A DNA stretch of 64,000 nucleotides from Streptomyces sp. AP-93 (GTDB lineage: Bacteria > Actinomycetota > Actinomycetes > Streptomycetales > Streptomycetaceae): the NCBI RefSeq assembly GCF_022808175.1, contig NZ_JALGBX010000025.1:86998-150997 (forward strand), given 5' to 3'. Position numbers and translations under genes: made by a program. The notes below the pieces were generated by a model, which was given only the letters and a program-made list of their open reading frames with translations, was not told where the DNA came from and made no database searches. Numbering within the stretch: position 1 is the first letter of the stretch; each line of letters begins with the position of its first letter. Shown piece by piece: positions 52,752-60,694 of the stretch.

Positions 52752-53030
52752 TCAAGCCTGCAATGCCCGTCGGAGCCGGTCAGGGTTCACCCTCCAGAAG
52801 GTGTGCTGTTCGCCGTCCACCAGCACGACCGGAATCTGCTCCCAGTGCAGGCGGTACAACTCCTCGTCCTGCGAAATGTCCTTCTTCTCCCACTGTGCGC
52901 CCGTCTCGGCGCAGACCTTCTCGACCACTTCCTGGGCGTCATCACAGAGATGGCACCCCGGCTTCCCGATGAGCGTGACCACCCGCTCCTGCGGACGCTT
53001 CTTCTGGGCACGGCGCAGCAAAGGACTCAT
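52752..53030 (-). CDS. Glutaredoxin-like (DUF836) thioredoxin-fold protein
   Basis: The 92-residue protein has the redox motif in VVTLIGKPGCHLCDDAQEVVEKV and the cis-Pro region QIPVVLVDGEQ. It is a small cytoplasmic disulfide reductant. I chose ATG 53030; a GTG at 53054 is also open. It lies upstream of rex on the same strand, beyond the 273-bp rex promoter region, and its link to the redox sensor is suggestive. Confidence 0.87.
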   Translation of the reverse strand: MSPLLRRAQKKRPQERVVTLIGKPGCHLCDDAQEVVEKVCAETGAQWEKKDISQDEELYRLHWEQIPVVLVDGEQHTFWRVNPDRLRRALQA

Positions 53031-53146
53031 GGATCCATTCTCCCGCGCCCGCACCCCAACCGGCCCGGCCCCGGCGCACCGAAGAGTTCACACCACCGAT
53101 TCCCATCGGTTCGGGAAGTCCCGAACACAGTGGCTATGCTCGCGTC

Positions 53147-54157
53147 ATGGCCGCTCTGGGATGGCTCACCCCCCGTAGGCGCTCCGCCACCGCGCGGAGC
53201 GTGCTGGCAGGCGAGGCCTCGGCCGAGGCCGCCCGCAAGACCGCGCTGGCCGACGAACCGCCGGGCGGCCGGGACTTCCCCGGCGCGACGGAAGCGGAAC
53301 GCCCGGCAAGGCCCGAGGCCCCGCAGGAACCCGCCGCACCCGCTGTGCCCGCCGCACCCGCCGCGCCCGAGTTCCCCGTGGCCGGCGACGACCTGGCCGC
53401 CGCCTTCTTCGACCTCGACAACACCGTCATGCAGGGCGCCGCGATCTTCCACTTCGGCCGCGGCCTCTACAAGCGGGAGTTCTTCCGCCGCCGCGAGCTC
53501 GCCCGCTTCGCCTGGCAGCAGGCCTGGTTCCGGCTCGCCGGGGTCGAGGACCCCGAGCACATGCAGGACGCCCGCGACAGCGCGCTGTCCATCGTCAAGG
53601 GACACAAGGTCTCCGAGCTGATGTCCATCGGCGAGGAGATCTACGACGAGTACATGGCGGTGCGCATCTGGCCGGGCACCCGCGCCCTGGCCCAGGCCCA
53701 CCTCGACGCCGGCCAGAAGGTCTGGCTCGTCACGGCCGCCCCCGTCGAAACCGCCACGATCATCGCCCGCCGGCTCGGCCTGACCGGAGCCCTCGGCACC
53801 GTCGCCGAGTCCGTGGACGGCGTCTACACCGGCCGGCTGGTCGGCGAGCCGCTGCACGGCCCCGCCAAGGCGGAGGCCGTACGCGCCCTGGCCGCCGCCG
53901 AGGGACTGGACCTCGCGCGCTGCGCGGCGTACAGCGATTCGCACAACGACATTCCGATGCTGTCGCTGGTCGGACATCCGTACGCGATCAATCCCGACAC
54001 AAAACTGCGCAAGCATGCCCGCACCAACGACTGGCGCCTGCGCGACTATCGGACCGGCCGCAAGGCCGTGAAGATCGGCGTCCCGGCCGCCGCGGGCGTC
54101 GGCGCGATCGCGGGCGGCACGGCCGCCGCGATCGCCCTGCACCGCCGCCGCAAGTAG
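53147..54157 (+). CDS. HAD-IB family hydrolase (SerB/CicA-like)
   Basis: The 336-residue protein has a disordered Ala/Pro-rich N-terminus (~80 residues), then a HAD phosphatase with AAFFDLDNTVMQGAA (Asp-x-Asp), VWLVTAAPVETA, and YSDSHNDIPMLSLVG. A C-terminal hydrophobic stretch (IGVPAAAGVGAIAGGTAAAIAL) followed by HRRRK may anchor it to the membrane. The substrate is probably a phosphoserine-like or lipid phosphate. It is divergent from the glutaredoxin gene. Confidence 0.88.
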   Translation: MAALGWLTPRRRSATARSVLAGEASAEAARKTALADEPPGGRDFPGATEAERPARPEAPQEPAAPAVPAAPAAPEFPVAGDDLAAAFFDLDNTVMQGAAIFHFGRGLYKREFFRRRELARFAWQQAWFRLAGVEDPEHMQDARDSALSIVKGHKVSELMSIGEEIYDEYMAVRIWPGTRALAQAHLDAGQKVWLVTAAPVETATIIARRLGLTGALGTVAESVDGVYTGRLVGEPLHGPAKAEAVRALAAAEGLDLARCAAYSDSHNDIPMLSLVGHPYAINPDTKLRKHARTNDWRLRDYRTGRKAVKIGVPAAAGVGAIAGGTAAAIALHRRRK

Positions 54158-54518
54158 CGGCTACCGGGCCCCGCCCGGCCTCCCGCCCCACCACGCCCGG
54201 CGCTCTCCCCCGCCCGGGGCATTCGCTCACCTCTACCCGCGCCCCCGGCGCGGCACTCCGCCCTGCCCCACTCGGTCGCGAGCCACCGTGGAAGCAGGCA
54301 TTCCGCGCATCCAAGTGATCAAGAATCGATCACCATCCGTGCCTGAATATGCCCTCGACACGCAACAGAAGTGTCGTAACCGGTGATTTGAGCAACTGGG
54401 TGTAGCGCTGCCTGTACGAAGCGTTATTCTCCTCAAACGCATGCCACCGCCATCTGTCGCTACGACGGGTGAACGGTCCCGCACTGCACGTGATGGAAGC
54501 TCTGCCTCTGGGAGTCCC
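54158..54518 (+). promoter_or_regulatory. bldN upstream region (361 bp without a gene)
   Basis: No gene was found here. It contains a GTGATC...GATCAC palindrome (54315-54333) that fits the loose BldD-box pattern AGTGA-Nn-TCACC (54314-54334). Expression of bldN from a single BldD-repressed promoter is known in S. coelicolor. AT-rich segments near 54350-54440 probably hold the promoter. Confidence 0.5.
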
Positions 54519-55337
54519 GTGTACCCACCTGTCGGGGTTGACGCCTCGGGCCTGGCTACGCTGCGCGCAACGGTCCTCGACCAGCTGCGCGGCTTCGTCC
54601 CCACCGCGTACACCGTCCCCGCATTCGCCACCGCGGTCCCCGCCGGACTCGGCCCGGCCGGTCCTTGCTATGCCCTGACCGACGGCGGAGCAACGGTGGG
54701 CAGACGCGGTCGCGCCGGCGGCTCGTCCGCCGGGGGCGCAGCCGCCGGGACCACCGCGCCCGCCGCCCGCCGCCCCACCGCGGACAGCGACCAGGCCCGC
54801 ATGATGGACCTGGTCGAACGCGCCCAGGCCGGCGAGGCCGATGCCTTCGGTCGCCTGTACGACCAGTACAGCGACACCGTCTACCGCTACATCTACTACC
54901 GCGTCGGCGGCAAGGCGACCGCGGAGGATCTCACCAGCGAGACCTTCCTGCGTGCGCTGCGCCGTATCTCCACCTTCACCTGGCAGGGCCGCGACTTCGG
55001 CGCCTGGCTCGTGACGATCGCCCGCAACCTGGTCGCCGACCACTTCAAGTCGAGCCGCTTCCGCCTGGAAGTCACCACCGGCGAAATGCTCGACGCCAAC
55101 GAGGTGGAACGGTCCCCCGAGGACTCCGTCCTGGAGTCCCTCTCCAACGCGGCCCTGCTGGAAGCCGTACGGAAACTCAATCCGCAGCAGCAGGAGTGCG
55201 TGACCCTGCGCTTCCTGCAGGGCCTCTCGGTCGCCGAGACGGCCAGGGTGATGGGAAAGAACGAGGGCGCCATCAAGACCCTCCAGTACCGGGCGGTCCG
55301 CACCCTGGCCCGCCTGCTCCCCGACGACGCCCGCTGA
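54519..55337 (+). CDS. bldN: ECF sigma factor BldN (with N-terminal pro-sequence)
   Basis: The 272-residue sigma factor is required for aerial hyphae; it drives bldM, chaplin and rodlin genes in Streptomyces. Residues 1-90 are an extra pro-region (YPPVGVDASGLATLRATVLD...), a hallmark of BldN. Sigma region 2 lies at ~93-165 (FGRLYDQYSDTVYRYIYYRVGGKATAEDLTSETFLRAL) and region 4 at ~205-262 (LNPQQQECVTLRFLQGLSVAETARVMGKNEGAIKTLQYRAVR). I chose the GTG at 54519 because it gives the known N-terminus; the frame extends to 54441. Confidence 0.93.
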   Translation: MYPPVGVDASGLATLRATVLDQLRGFVPTAYTVPAFATAVPAGLGPAGPCYALTDGGATVGRRGRAGGSSAGGAAAGTTAPAARRPTADSDQARMMDLVERAQAGEADAFGRLYDQYSDTVYRYIYYRVGGKATAEDLTSETFLRALRRISTFTWQGRDFGAWLVTIARNLVADHFKSSRFRLEVTTGEMLDANEVERSPEDSVLESLSNAALLEAVRKLNPQQQECVTLRFLQGLSVAETARVMGKNEGAIKTLQYRAVRTLARLLPDDAR

Positions 55338-55465
55338 CGCCGCCCTCCTCTCACATTTCGGTACCCCTCCCTGATGACCTTGATGACACCGACGACCCCA
55401 CCGACAACGACGACACCTCCAGCAGGGTCGAATCCAACGACGCTGTGGTCCGATCATCCTTCGTC

Positions 55466-55494
55466 CGTAACCCAAGTGCCGCGCCGCTCGTTGT
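55466..55494 (+). promoter_or_regulatory. Probable sigma-BldN promoter of rsbN
   Basis: CGTAAC, then a 17-nt spacer, then CGTTGT lies 131 bp before rsbN. The reported sigma-BldN consensus is CGTAAC-N16-CGTTGA, and rsbN is known to be transcribed by sigma-BldN. The 287-bp bldN-rsbN gap contains no convincing gene. Confidence 0.65.
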
Positions 55495-55624
55495 GGGGAA
55501 TGCAGGCTCCCTGTGGACAAGCCCTGACCGAAGCCGCTCACTCGAAAGTGTGGATGTGCTCAAGGAAGGCAACCTTCCGGACACCTTGGGGAGTCGATCG
55601 TCATGACGAGAGGAGGTGCCGCCA

Positions 55625-56839
55625 GTGATCGCGAACGTGACTCCGCACCGGCGGGCGAACGCCTTCGCCCAGGCCCTGGAGGAGCGGACCCCGTCCGACC
55701 TTTCGGAACCGGACCCGGCGGCCGAGCAGTCCGAGGCACCTGCCGAACCTGCCGACCACGACCGGTTGTTGGCCCTGGCGAGCGTGCTCGGTGAAAGAAT
55801 GCCGCGCCCGGTGCTGGACCCCGAGGTCAAAGTGGTGCAACGAGCCCAGCTCATTGCCGCCATGGAAGCCAAGGTGATGGAAGAGAGGGCCGGGGGCGGC
55901 GTGGCCGCCGACCCTCAAGTGCCCGAACAGCGGACCGGCCGCGGCGCCCACCGGGCGACCTCGCTCCGGAAATTGCGGCCCCGCTCCCGCTGGTCCAAGG
56001 GCATCGCGGCAGGCGGTCTCACCGTAGGTGTGGCCGCGGGGGCCTTCAGCGGAGTGGCCGCTGCCAGCACGGACGCCCTGCCGGGTGATCACCTGTACCC
56101 CGTGAAGCGGGGCATGGAGGACATCCGGCTCGGGATGGCCGACGACGATTCGGACCGGGGCGAGCTCTATCTCGACCAGGCCTCGAGCCGCCTGTCGGAA
56201 GCCCGCCGGCTCATGGAGCGCGGCCGTCTCGGCGCACTCGACCACGAGTCGCTCGGCGAGATCCGCCGAGCCCTCGCGGGCATGAAGCACGATGCCTCGG
56301 AGGGCCACCGGCTGCTCCAGGCCGCCTACGAACGGGACGGCTCGCTCGGCCCGATCCAGGCGCTGTCCTCGTTCTCCCGTTCGCACCGGGACGCGTGGGC
56401 CAAGCTCCGGGGCAATCTCCCGGCGCAGCTCACGGACGTGGGCGGTGAGGTGGAGTCGGTCTTCCAGGCCATAGACCAAGACGTGGCGCCGCTCCAGAGT
56501 CTGCTCCCGAAGCCTCCGGAACAGACCCGCGGCTCCGGCCCCTCCACGAAGCCGAGCGCCCCGACGGGCAAGCAGCAGGCGACGCCCCCTCAGGGCGCCC
56601 CGTCCGCGGCCCCCAACCCGCCCACGGACCAGACCTCGGGTTCCCCGAAGACCCCGCCCCCCGACGGCGGCGGTCTCCTGGGCGGCACGGGCAACCTCCT
56701 GAACCCGCCCACGGACCAGTCCACCCCGTCCACCGAGCCGGGCGGCACCCCGCCCCCCGCCCACCCGGACATCACCCTCCCGCCCCTCCTCCCCGGCCTC
56801 CTCCCAGGCCTGGGCATCAACGCGGAGGACGCCGAGTAG
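55625..56839 (+). CDS. rsbN: Anti-sigma factor RsbN (transmembrane, DUF5667)
   Basis: RsbN binds sigma-BldN at the membrane and holds it inactive. The 404-residue protein has a cytoplasmic sigma-binding N-terminus (ANAFAQALEERTPSD...LLALASVLGERMPRPVLDPEVK). One membrane helix (~125-147) and an extracellular DUF5667 domain (GDHLYPVKRGMEDIRLGMADDDSDRGELYLDQASSRLSEARRL in its blocks) follow. The last ~110 residues are a Pro/Gly/Thr-rich tail. The GTG start follows AGGAGG by eight bases. Adjacent to bldN as in S. coelicolor. Confidence 0.93.
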   Translation: MIANVTPHRRANAFAQALEERTPSDLSEPDPAAEQSEAPAEPADHDRLLALASVLGERMPRPVLDPEVKVVQRAQLIAAMEAKVMEERAGGGVAADPQVPEQRTGRGAHRATSLRKLRPRSRWSKGIAAGGLTVGVAAGAFSGVAAASTDALPGDHLYPVKRGMEDIRLGMADDDSDRGELYLDQASSRLSEARRLMERGRLGALDHESLGEIRRALAGMKHDASEGHRLLQAAYERDGSLGPIQALSSFSRSHRDAWAKLRGNLPAQLTDVGGEVESVFQAIDQDVAPLQSLLPKPPEQTRGSGPSTKPSAPTGKQQATPPQGAPSAAPNPPTDQTSGSPKTPPPDGGGLLGGTGNLLNPPTDQSTPSTEPGGTPPPAHPDITLPPLLPGLLPGLGINAEDAE

Positions 56840-56849
56840 CACCGCATGA

Positions 56850-56894
56850 CCTCAAACGCCGGCGAGGCACATCCAGCCTCGTCGGCGTTTGAGG
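56850..56894. terminator. Bidirectional hairpin between rsbN and the acyltransferase gene
   Basis: CCTCAAACGCCGGCGAGGC pairs with GCCTCGTCGGCGTTTGAGG (one mismatch) across seven bases. The right arm is the start of palindromic-repeat copy B. Confidence 0.8.
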
Positions 56895-56935
56895 CGCGGG
56901 TGTCCGGGGGCCGGCCCCCGGCAACGGCGCATCAG
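56869..56935. repeat. Streptomyces palindromic repeat (copy B)
   Basis: ATCCAGCC...CGGCGTTTGAGGCGCGG, then GTCCGGGGGCCGGCCCCCGG and CAACGGCGC match hemA copy A (50683-50752). It fills the rsbN/acyltransferase gap. Confidence 0.75.
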
Positions 56936-57927
56936 AAGAAGACGGACCTCCGCTGTACCAGCAGCTTGTACAGCGTGTGCTGGATCTGCTCCCGCACCTG
57001 ATCCGTCAGGTTGAACATCAGCATCGGATCCTCGGCCGCCTCCGCCGCGTACCCGTCCGTCGGAATCGGCTCCCCGAACTGGATCGTCCACTTCGTCGGC
57101 AGCGGCACCGCCCCCAACGGCCCCAGCAGCGGAAACGTCGGCGTGATCGGGAAGTACGGAATCCCCAGCAGCCGTGCCAGCGTCTTCGAGTTGCCGATCA
57201 TCGGGTAGATCTCCTCCGCCCCCACGATCGAGCACGGCACGATCGGCGTCCCCGCCCGCAGCGCGGTCGACACGAACCCGCCCCGCCCGAACCGCTGGAG
57301 CTTGTACCGCTCTCCGAACGGCTTCCCTATCCCCTTGAAGCCCTCGGGCATCACGCCCACCAGCTCCCCGGCCTCCAGCAGCCGCTGCGCGTCCTCCGCG
57401 CACGCCAGCGTGTGCCCGGCCTTGCGCGCCAGCTCGTTCACCACGGGCAGCATGAACACCAGGTCCGCCGCCAGCAACCGCAGGTGCCGCTGCGCCGGGT
57501 GCTGGTCGTGCACCGCGACCTGGAGCATCAGACCGTCCAGCGGCAACGTCCCGGAGTGGTTCGCCACGATCAGCGCACCGCCCTCCTTCGGGATGTTCTC
57601 GATGCCCTTGACCTCGACCCGGAAGTACTTGTCGTACAGCGGCCGCATCAAGGACATCAGGACCTGGTCCGTCAGCTCCTTGTCGTAGCCGAAGTCGTCG
57701 ACCTCGTACTCCCCGGTGATCCGGCGCCGCAGGAACGCCAGCCCGCCGGCGATCCGCCGGTCCCAGCCGTCCCCCGCAGCCGCAGCCGCCGCCGCAGGCT
57801 CCGGTACGGCCTCCACCACCGGCTCCGGCCCGGCCGGCGGCTCCGGCGCGACCCGTACCCGCCGGGCGGCCGAAGACCGCCGTCGCGGCCGGTCCTCGTC
57901 GAACGGAATGACCTTGGCGTCCGCCAC
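56932..57927 (-). CDS. Lysophospholipid acyltransferase (PlsC-like)
   Basis: The 331-residue protein has a disordered N-terminus, then an LPLAT domain: IVANHSGTLPLDGLML (the family's His-containing block I, with spacing His-x6-Asp rather than His-x4-Asp), GVMPEGFKGIGKPFGERYKLQRFGRGGF (block III-like, Glu-Gly), and IVPCSIVGAEEIYP (block IV). It probably acylates a lysolipid or other alcohol at the membrane. Its GTG overlaps the epimerase stop by one base (TAGTG). Confidence 0.87.
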   Translation of the reverse strand: MADAKVIPFDEDRPRRRSSAARRVRVAPEPPAGPEPVVEAVPEPAAAAAAAGDGWDRRIAGGLAFLRRRITGEYEVDDFGYDKELTDQVLMSLMRPLYDKYFRVEVKGIENIPKEGGALIVANHSGTLPLDGLMLQVAVHDQHPAQRHLRLLAADLVFMLPVVNELARKAGHTLACAEDAQRLLEAGELVGVMPEGFKGIGKPFGERYKLQRFGRGGFVSTALRAGTPIVPCSIVGAEEIYPMIGNSKTLARLLGIPYFPITPTFPLLGPLGAVPLPTKWTIQFGEPIPTDGYAAEAAEDPMLMFNLTDQVREQIQHTLYKLLVQRRSVFF

Positions 57928-58982
57928 TATCGCTTCGCTCCATCCATGTCCACGTCCAGCAACCCGGCCACCCGGTCCACGGCCCGCCCCACCCGCTCCG
58001 GCGGCAGCAGCCCGCCGCCCCGGCTCCGCGTGAAGTCGGAGAAGGTCTCGGCGGTCGTATACATCGGCTCGAATCCCAGGACCTCGCGCATCTGCGTGGT
58101 CTCCACGACCCGCCCGTGCGTGAGGAGCCTTATCTGCTCGGGCGAGAAGTCCGTCGCCCCGACCGCCCGCAGCGCCGCGCCGACCCAGGTCACCGCGGGC
58201 AGCAGCAGCGGCACCGTCGGCCGCCCCAGCCGCCGCGCGCACTGCGACAGCAGCAGCACCCCCTCACCGGCGATGTTGAAGGTCCCGCTGAGCCCGCCCG
58301 GCCCGCTGGTCTGCGAGGCGAGGCGCAGCACGTCCAGGACGTCGTCCTCGTGCACGAACTGCAACCGCGGGTCGTAGCCCAGCACGGTCGGGATCAGCGG
58401 CATCGAGAAGTACTGGGCGAGCGCCGAATCGGCGAAGGGCCCGAGGATGTTCGCGAACCGCAGCACGCACACCGCGACGTCGGGCCGCCTGCGCGCGAAG
58501 CCCCGTACGTATCCCTCGACCTCGGTGGCGTCCTTCGCGAAGCCGCCCGACGGCAGCGACTTCGGCTGAGTGGTCTCGGTGAAGACGGCCGGATCCCGCG
58601 AGGTGCCCCCGTACACACTGGTACTGGACTTCACCACGAGCCGCCGTACCGTCGGGGACTTCTGGCAGGCTCCCAGGAGCTGCATCGTCCCGATGACGTT
58701 GGTTTCCTTGACGGTGCTGTACGAGCCGGAGCCCGCGCCCGTCGCCGCTCCCCCGGTGACCGCGAGATGGACCACCGTGTCGACGGCGTTCTCGGCCAGC
58801 ACCCGGGCGATGGCCGACTGCCTGATGTCCGCACGGACGAACTCGGCCGAGCCGAGCCGGTGCGGCGGGGTCACCGCGTCGACCGCGATCACCCGCTCCA
58901 CTTCCGGGTCCCGCTGGATCCGCCGCACGAAGCGGCCTCCCAGTTGCCGGGCAGCCCCGGTGACCAGCACGACCTTCCCCAC
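57927..58982 (-). CDS. NAD-dependent epimerase/dehydratase (extended SDR)
   Basis: The 351-residue extended SDR has the nucleotide motif VLVTGAARQLGGRF, DTVVHLAVTGG, VVKSSTSVYGG and a C-terminal substrate part. The classical Tyr-x3-Lys pair is not obvious (GGFAKDATEVEGYV), so it may bind rather than turn over a sugar nucleotide. I chose the GTG at 58982 with GGGAGG upstream; a GTG at 59021 is an alternative. It is coupled to the acyltransferase, suggesting joint work on a lipid or cell-wall precursor. Confidence 0.85.
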   Translation of the reverse strand: MGKVVLVTGAARQLGGRFVRRIQRDPEVERVIAVDAVTPPHRLGSAEFVRADIRQSAIARVLAENAVDTVVHLAVTGGAATGAGSGSYSTVKETNVIGTMQLLGACQKSPTVRRLVVKSSTSVYGGTSRDPAVFTETTQPKSLPSGGFAKDATEVEGYVRGFARRRPDVAVCVLRFANILGPFADSALAQYFSMPLIPTVLGYDPRLQFVHEDDVLDVLRLASQTSGPGGLSGTFNIAGEGVLLLSQCARRLGRPTVPLLLPAVTWVGAALRAVGATDFSPEQIRLLTHGRVVETTQMREVLGFEPMYTTAETFSDFTRSRGGGLLPPERVGRAVDRVAGLLDVDMDGAKR

Positions 58983-59020
58983 GAGCTCAGCGCCTCCCTC
59001 GAAGAAGTCCCCCGGCTGCA

Positions 59021-59057
59021 CCGCAGCCCCTCCACCAGAATGGTGGAGGGGCTGCGG
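59021..59057 (-). terminator. Hairpin after the bS22 gene
   Basis: Perfect arms of 16 nt (CCGCAGCCCCTCCACC and complement) surround AGAAT, 20 bp beyond the bS22 stop on the minus strand. Confidence 0.88.
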
Positions 59058-59077
59058 TAAACACGTACAGCTACCGT

Positions 59078-59176
59078 TTACTTCTTGTTACGGCGCTGGA
59101 CACGGGTGCGCTTGAGCAGCTTGCGGTGCTTCTTCTTAGCCATCCGCTTGCGCCGCTTCTTGATAACAGAGCCCAC
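59078..59176 (-). CDS. Small ribosomal protein bS22 (AURKAIP1/COX24-like)
   Basis: The 32-residue, extremely basic protein MGSVIKKRRKRMAKKKHRKL followed by LKRTRVQRRNKK has the conserved pattern of the actinobacterial bS22 protein, which sits in the 30S subunit decoding region. GTG start at 59176. It is easily missed because of its size. Its own terminator follows. Confidence 0.92.
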   Translation of the reverse strand: MGSVIKKRRKRMAKKKHRKLLKRTRVQRRNKK

Positions 59177-59318
59177 GACTACCCTCGCTCACTTCTCTTC
59201 ATTCGGTGCGGGGCGTCGGGGCCCACACGACCTACGTCGGCCTAGCCTACCCGCCCGAGCTCTGAGCCTGTAATCCGAGTGCCCCCGAGGGGTAATCACG
59301 CACTCCCGGCCCTCCCCA

Positions 59319-59528
59319 TCAGGCCGATTCCACCCCCACGAAGGACTCGCGGAGGTACTCGTGCACCGCGTTTTCCGGGACCCGGAAGGACCGGCCCACC
59401 CGGATTGCGGGCAGATGTCCGTTGTGCACCAAGCGGTACACGGTCATCTTCGACACTCGCATCACCGAGGCGACCTCCGCCACGGTCAGGAACTGAACCT
59501 CACTGAGAGGCCTCTCGCCAGCAGCCAT
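59319..59528 (-). CDS. Excisionase/MerR-like helix-turn-helix DNA-binding protein
   Basis: The 69-residue protein has one excisionase-type domain: VQFLTVAEVASVMRVSKMTVYRLVHNGHLPAIRVGRSFRVPENAVHEYL. It is a stand-alone single-domain binder like BldC. A gene of this kind lies between bldN and the acuC-like gene in S. coelicolor (from memory, SCO3328), where it is conserved. ATG 59528. It is the upstream neighbour of bS22 on the same strand. Confidence 0.88.
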   Translation of the reverse strand: MAAGERPLSEVQFLTVAEVASVMRVSKMTVYRLVHNGHLPAIRVGRSFRVPENAVHEYLRESFVGVESA

Positions 59529-59642
59529 GACACACCTTGACCTTCCGCGCATGACGGGCACCGGCTTCCCCTCCGGTTACGCCCCGTCGTCGCACGCTCA
59601 CTCACCAGAGTAGGGGCGTGTGATACGAGTGGGGAAGAGGAG

Positions 59643-60473
59643 CTACGCCCACTCCTGCCGACCCGACAGACTCGCCCGATTGAGTACATAGCGAGTGAGC
59701 GGGCGGTAGTAGTCCGCGCGCACCGCGTCATCAAGCGGAACCGCCACCGACACCTGCCCCTCGGCTTCCCCCACGAACAGTGCGGGATCATCCGTATCGG
59801 CCAGCCCGATCGCCTCCACACCGAGCTGACCTGCACCGCAGACCCACCCGTGGTCCCCCACCACCAGCTCCGGCAACGGCCCGCCGGCCTCCGCCAGCGC
59901 CCCGAGCGCGATCCGAACCGGCAGCGGCGAATGGGAGTGCGCGCCGGTGTCACTCCCGTCCGGCCGCGCGCCGTCTTCCCGCACCAGTGCGACCCCTCGT
60001 ACGTAATCGATGCGGTGCGTGCGTACGCCGAACCGGGTCTGCATGTCGACGGGTGCCCCCCGCGCCGGGGTGAGGACTTCACATCCCGCCGCCGACAACG
60101 CCCCCGCCAAGGTGGCGTAGAACCCCAGGAGCCGGTGCGGGTGCCCGGTCCCGAACAACACCGGGGCCCGCGCCCCGGCCACCGCCCGCAGCCTCCCCGC
60201 GAAGGCCTCCAACCCCGCCACCGTCCGCTCGGGATCGATCAAGTCCGGCCCGCTGACGTGCGCGGGGTCCGCCGAGACCCCGCACTTCTGCGCCATCAGC
60301 CGCAGCAGATCACCCTCGTCCCACCCCCACGCCGGATCCAGCCCCAGCAGCACCCGCGGATCCCGCGCCGCGAACAGCCGGTAACTGCGCAGGCTCTCCT
60401 CCCGAGAGGTCGCGACGGGCCCGGCCAGTCGGGCGGCCAGCAGATGCGCACGCAACGCGCCGGTACTCAACAC
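59643..60473 (-). CDS. Conserved actinobacterial protein, often annotated as phosphatase
   Basis: The 276-residue protein begins around STGALRAHLLAARLAGPVATSREESLRSYRLFAARDPRV in its blocks. It contains LFGTGHPHRLLGFYATLAGALSAAGCEV and VVGDHGWVCGAGQLGVEAIGLADTDDPALFVGEAEG. The last part may contain an acidic metal site, but no standard phosphatase motif is visible to me. The start is unsure: the GTG at 60473 fits best. Upstream codons in the same frame run into repeat copy C and look non-coding. Confidence 0.65.
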   Translation of the reverse strand: MLSTGALRAHLLAARLAGPVATSREESLRSYRLFAARDPRVLLGLDPAWGWDEGDLLRLMAQKCGVSADPAHVSGPDLIDPERTVAGLEAFAGRLRAVAGARAPVLFGTGHPHRLLGFYATLAGALSAAGCEVLTPARGAPVDMQTRFGVRTHRIDYVRGVALVREDGARPDGSDTGAHSHSPLPVRIALGALAEAGGPLPELVVGDHGWVCGAGQLGVEAIGLADTDDPALFVGEAEGQVSVAVPLDDAVRADYYRPLTRYVLNRASLSGRQEWA

Positions 60474-60543
60474 CCTCCCGATGCTCCCGCACCAAACCTG
60501 ACCCCTCACCAGTTCCGGCCATTCCCCCACCCGTTGGCCCAAC

Positions 60544-60674
60544 CAATCCAGCCCCGCCGCCTCACTCCAGCCCCTCCGGCGTTTGAGGAGCGGGGTCTGG
60601 GGCGGAGCCCCAGGGGGTCCGGGCGCAGCCCGGGGAACGGTGGAAGGGCGGGTAGGGGACAGCCCCGCAGGGCC
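60544..60674. repeat. Streptomyces palindromic repeat (copy C)
   Basis: The blocks CAATCCAGCCCCGCC, CCGGCGTTTGAGGAGCGGGG, GGGGCGGAGCCCC, CGGGCGCAGCCCG and GGAAGGGCGGGTAGGGGACA fill most of the 221-bp gap between the phosphatase-like gene and acuC. Three of these blocks match copy A inside hemA. Confidence 0.8.
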
Positions 60675-60694
60675 GCCCACCCCCACCTAGGCCC

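Noticed and set aside
55338..55624. Asp-rich small gene between bldN and rsbN
   Set aside because: The open frames here lack a start with a ribosome site, and the region contains the likely rsbN promoter.
60474..60686. Extended N-terminus of the phosphatase-like protein
   Set aside because: The extra codons read through palindromic-repeat copy C and give low-complexity Pro/Arg sequence.
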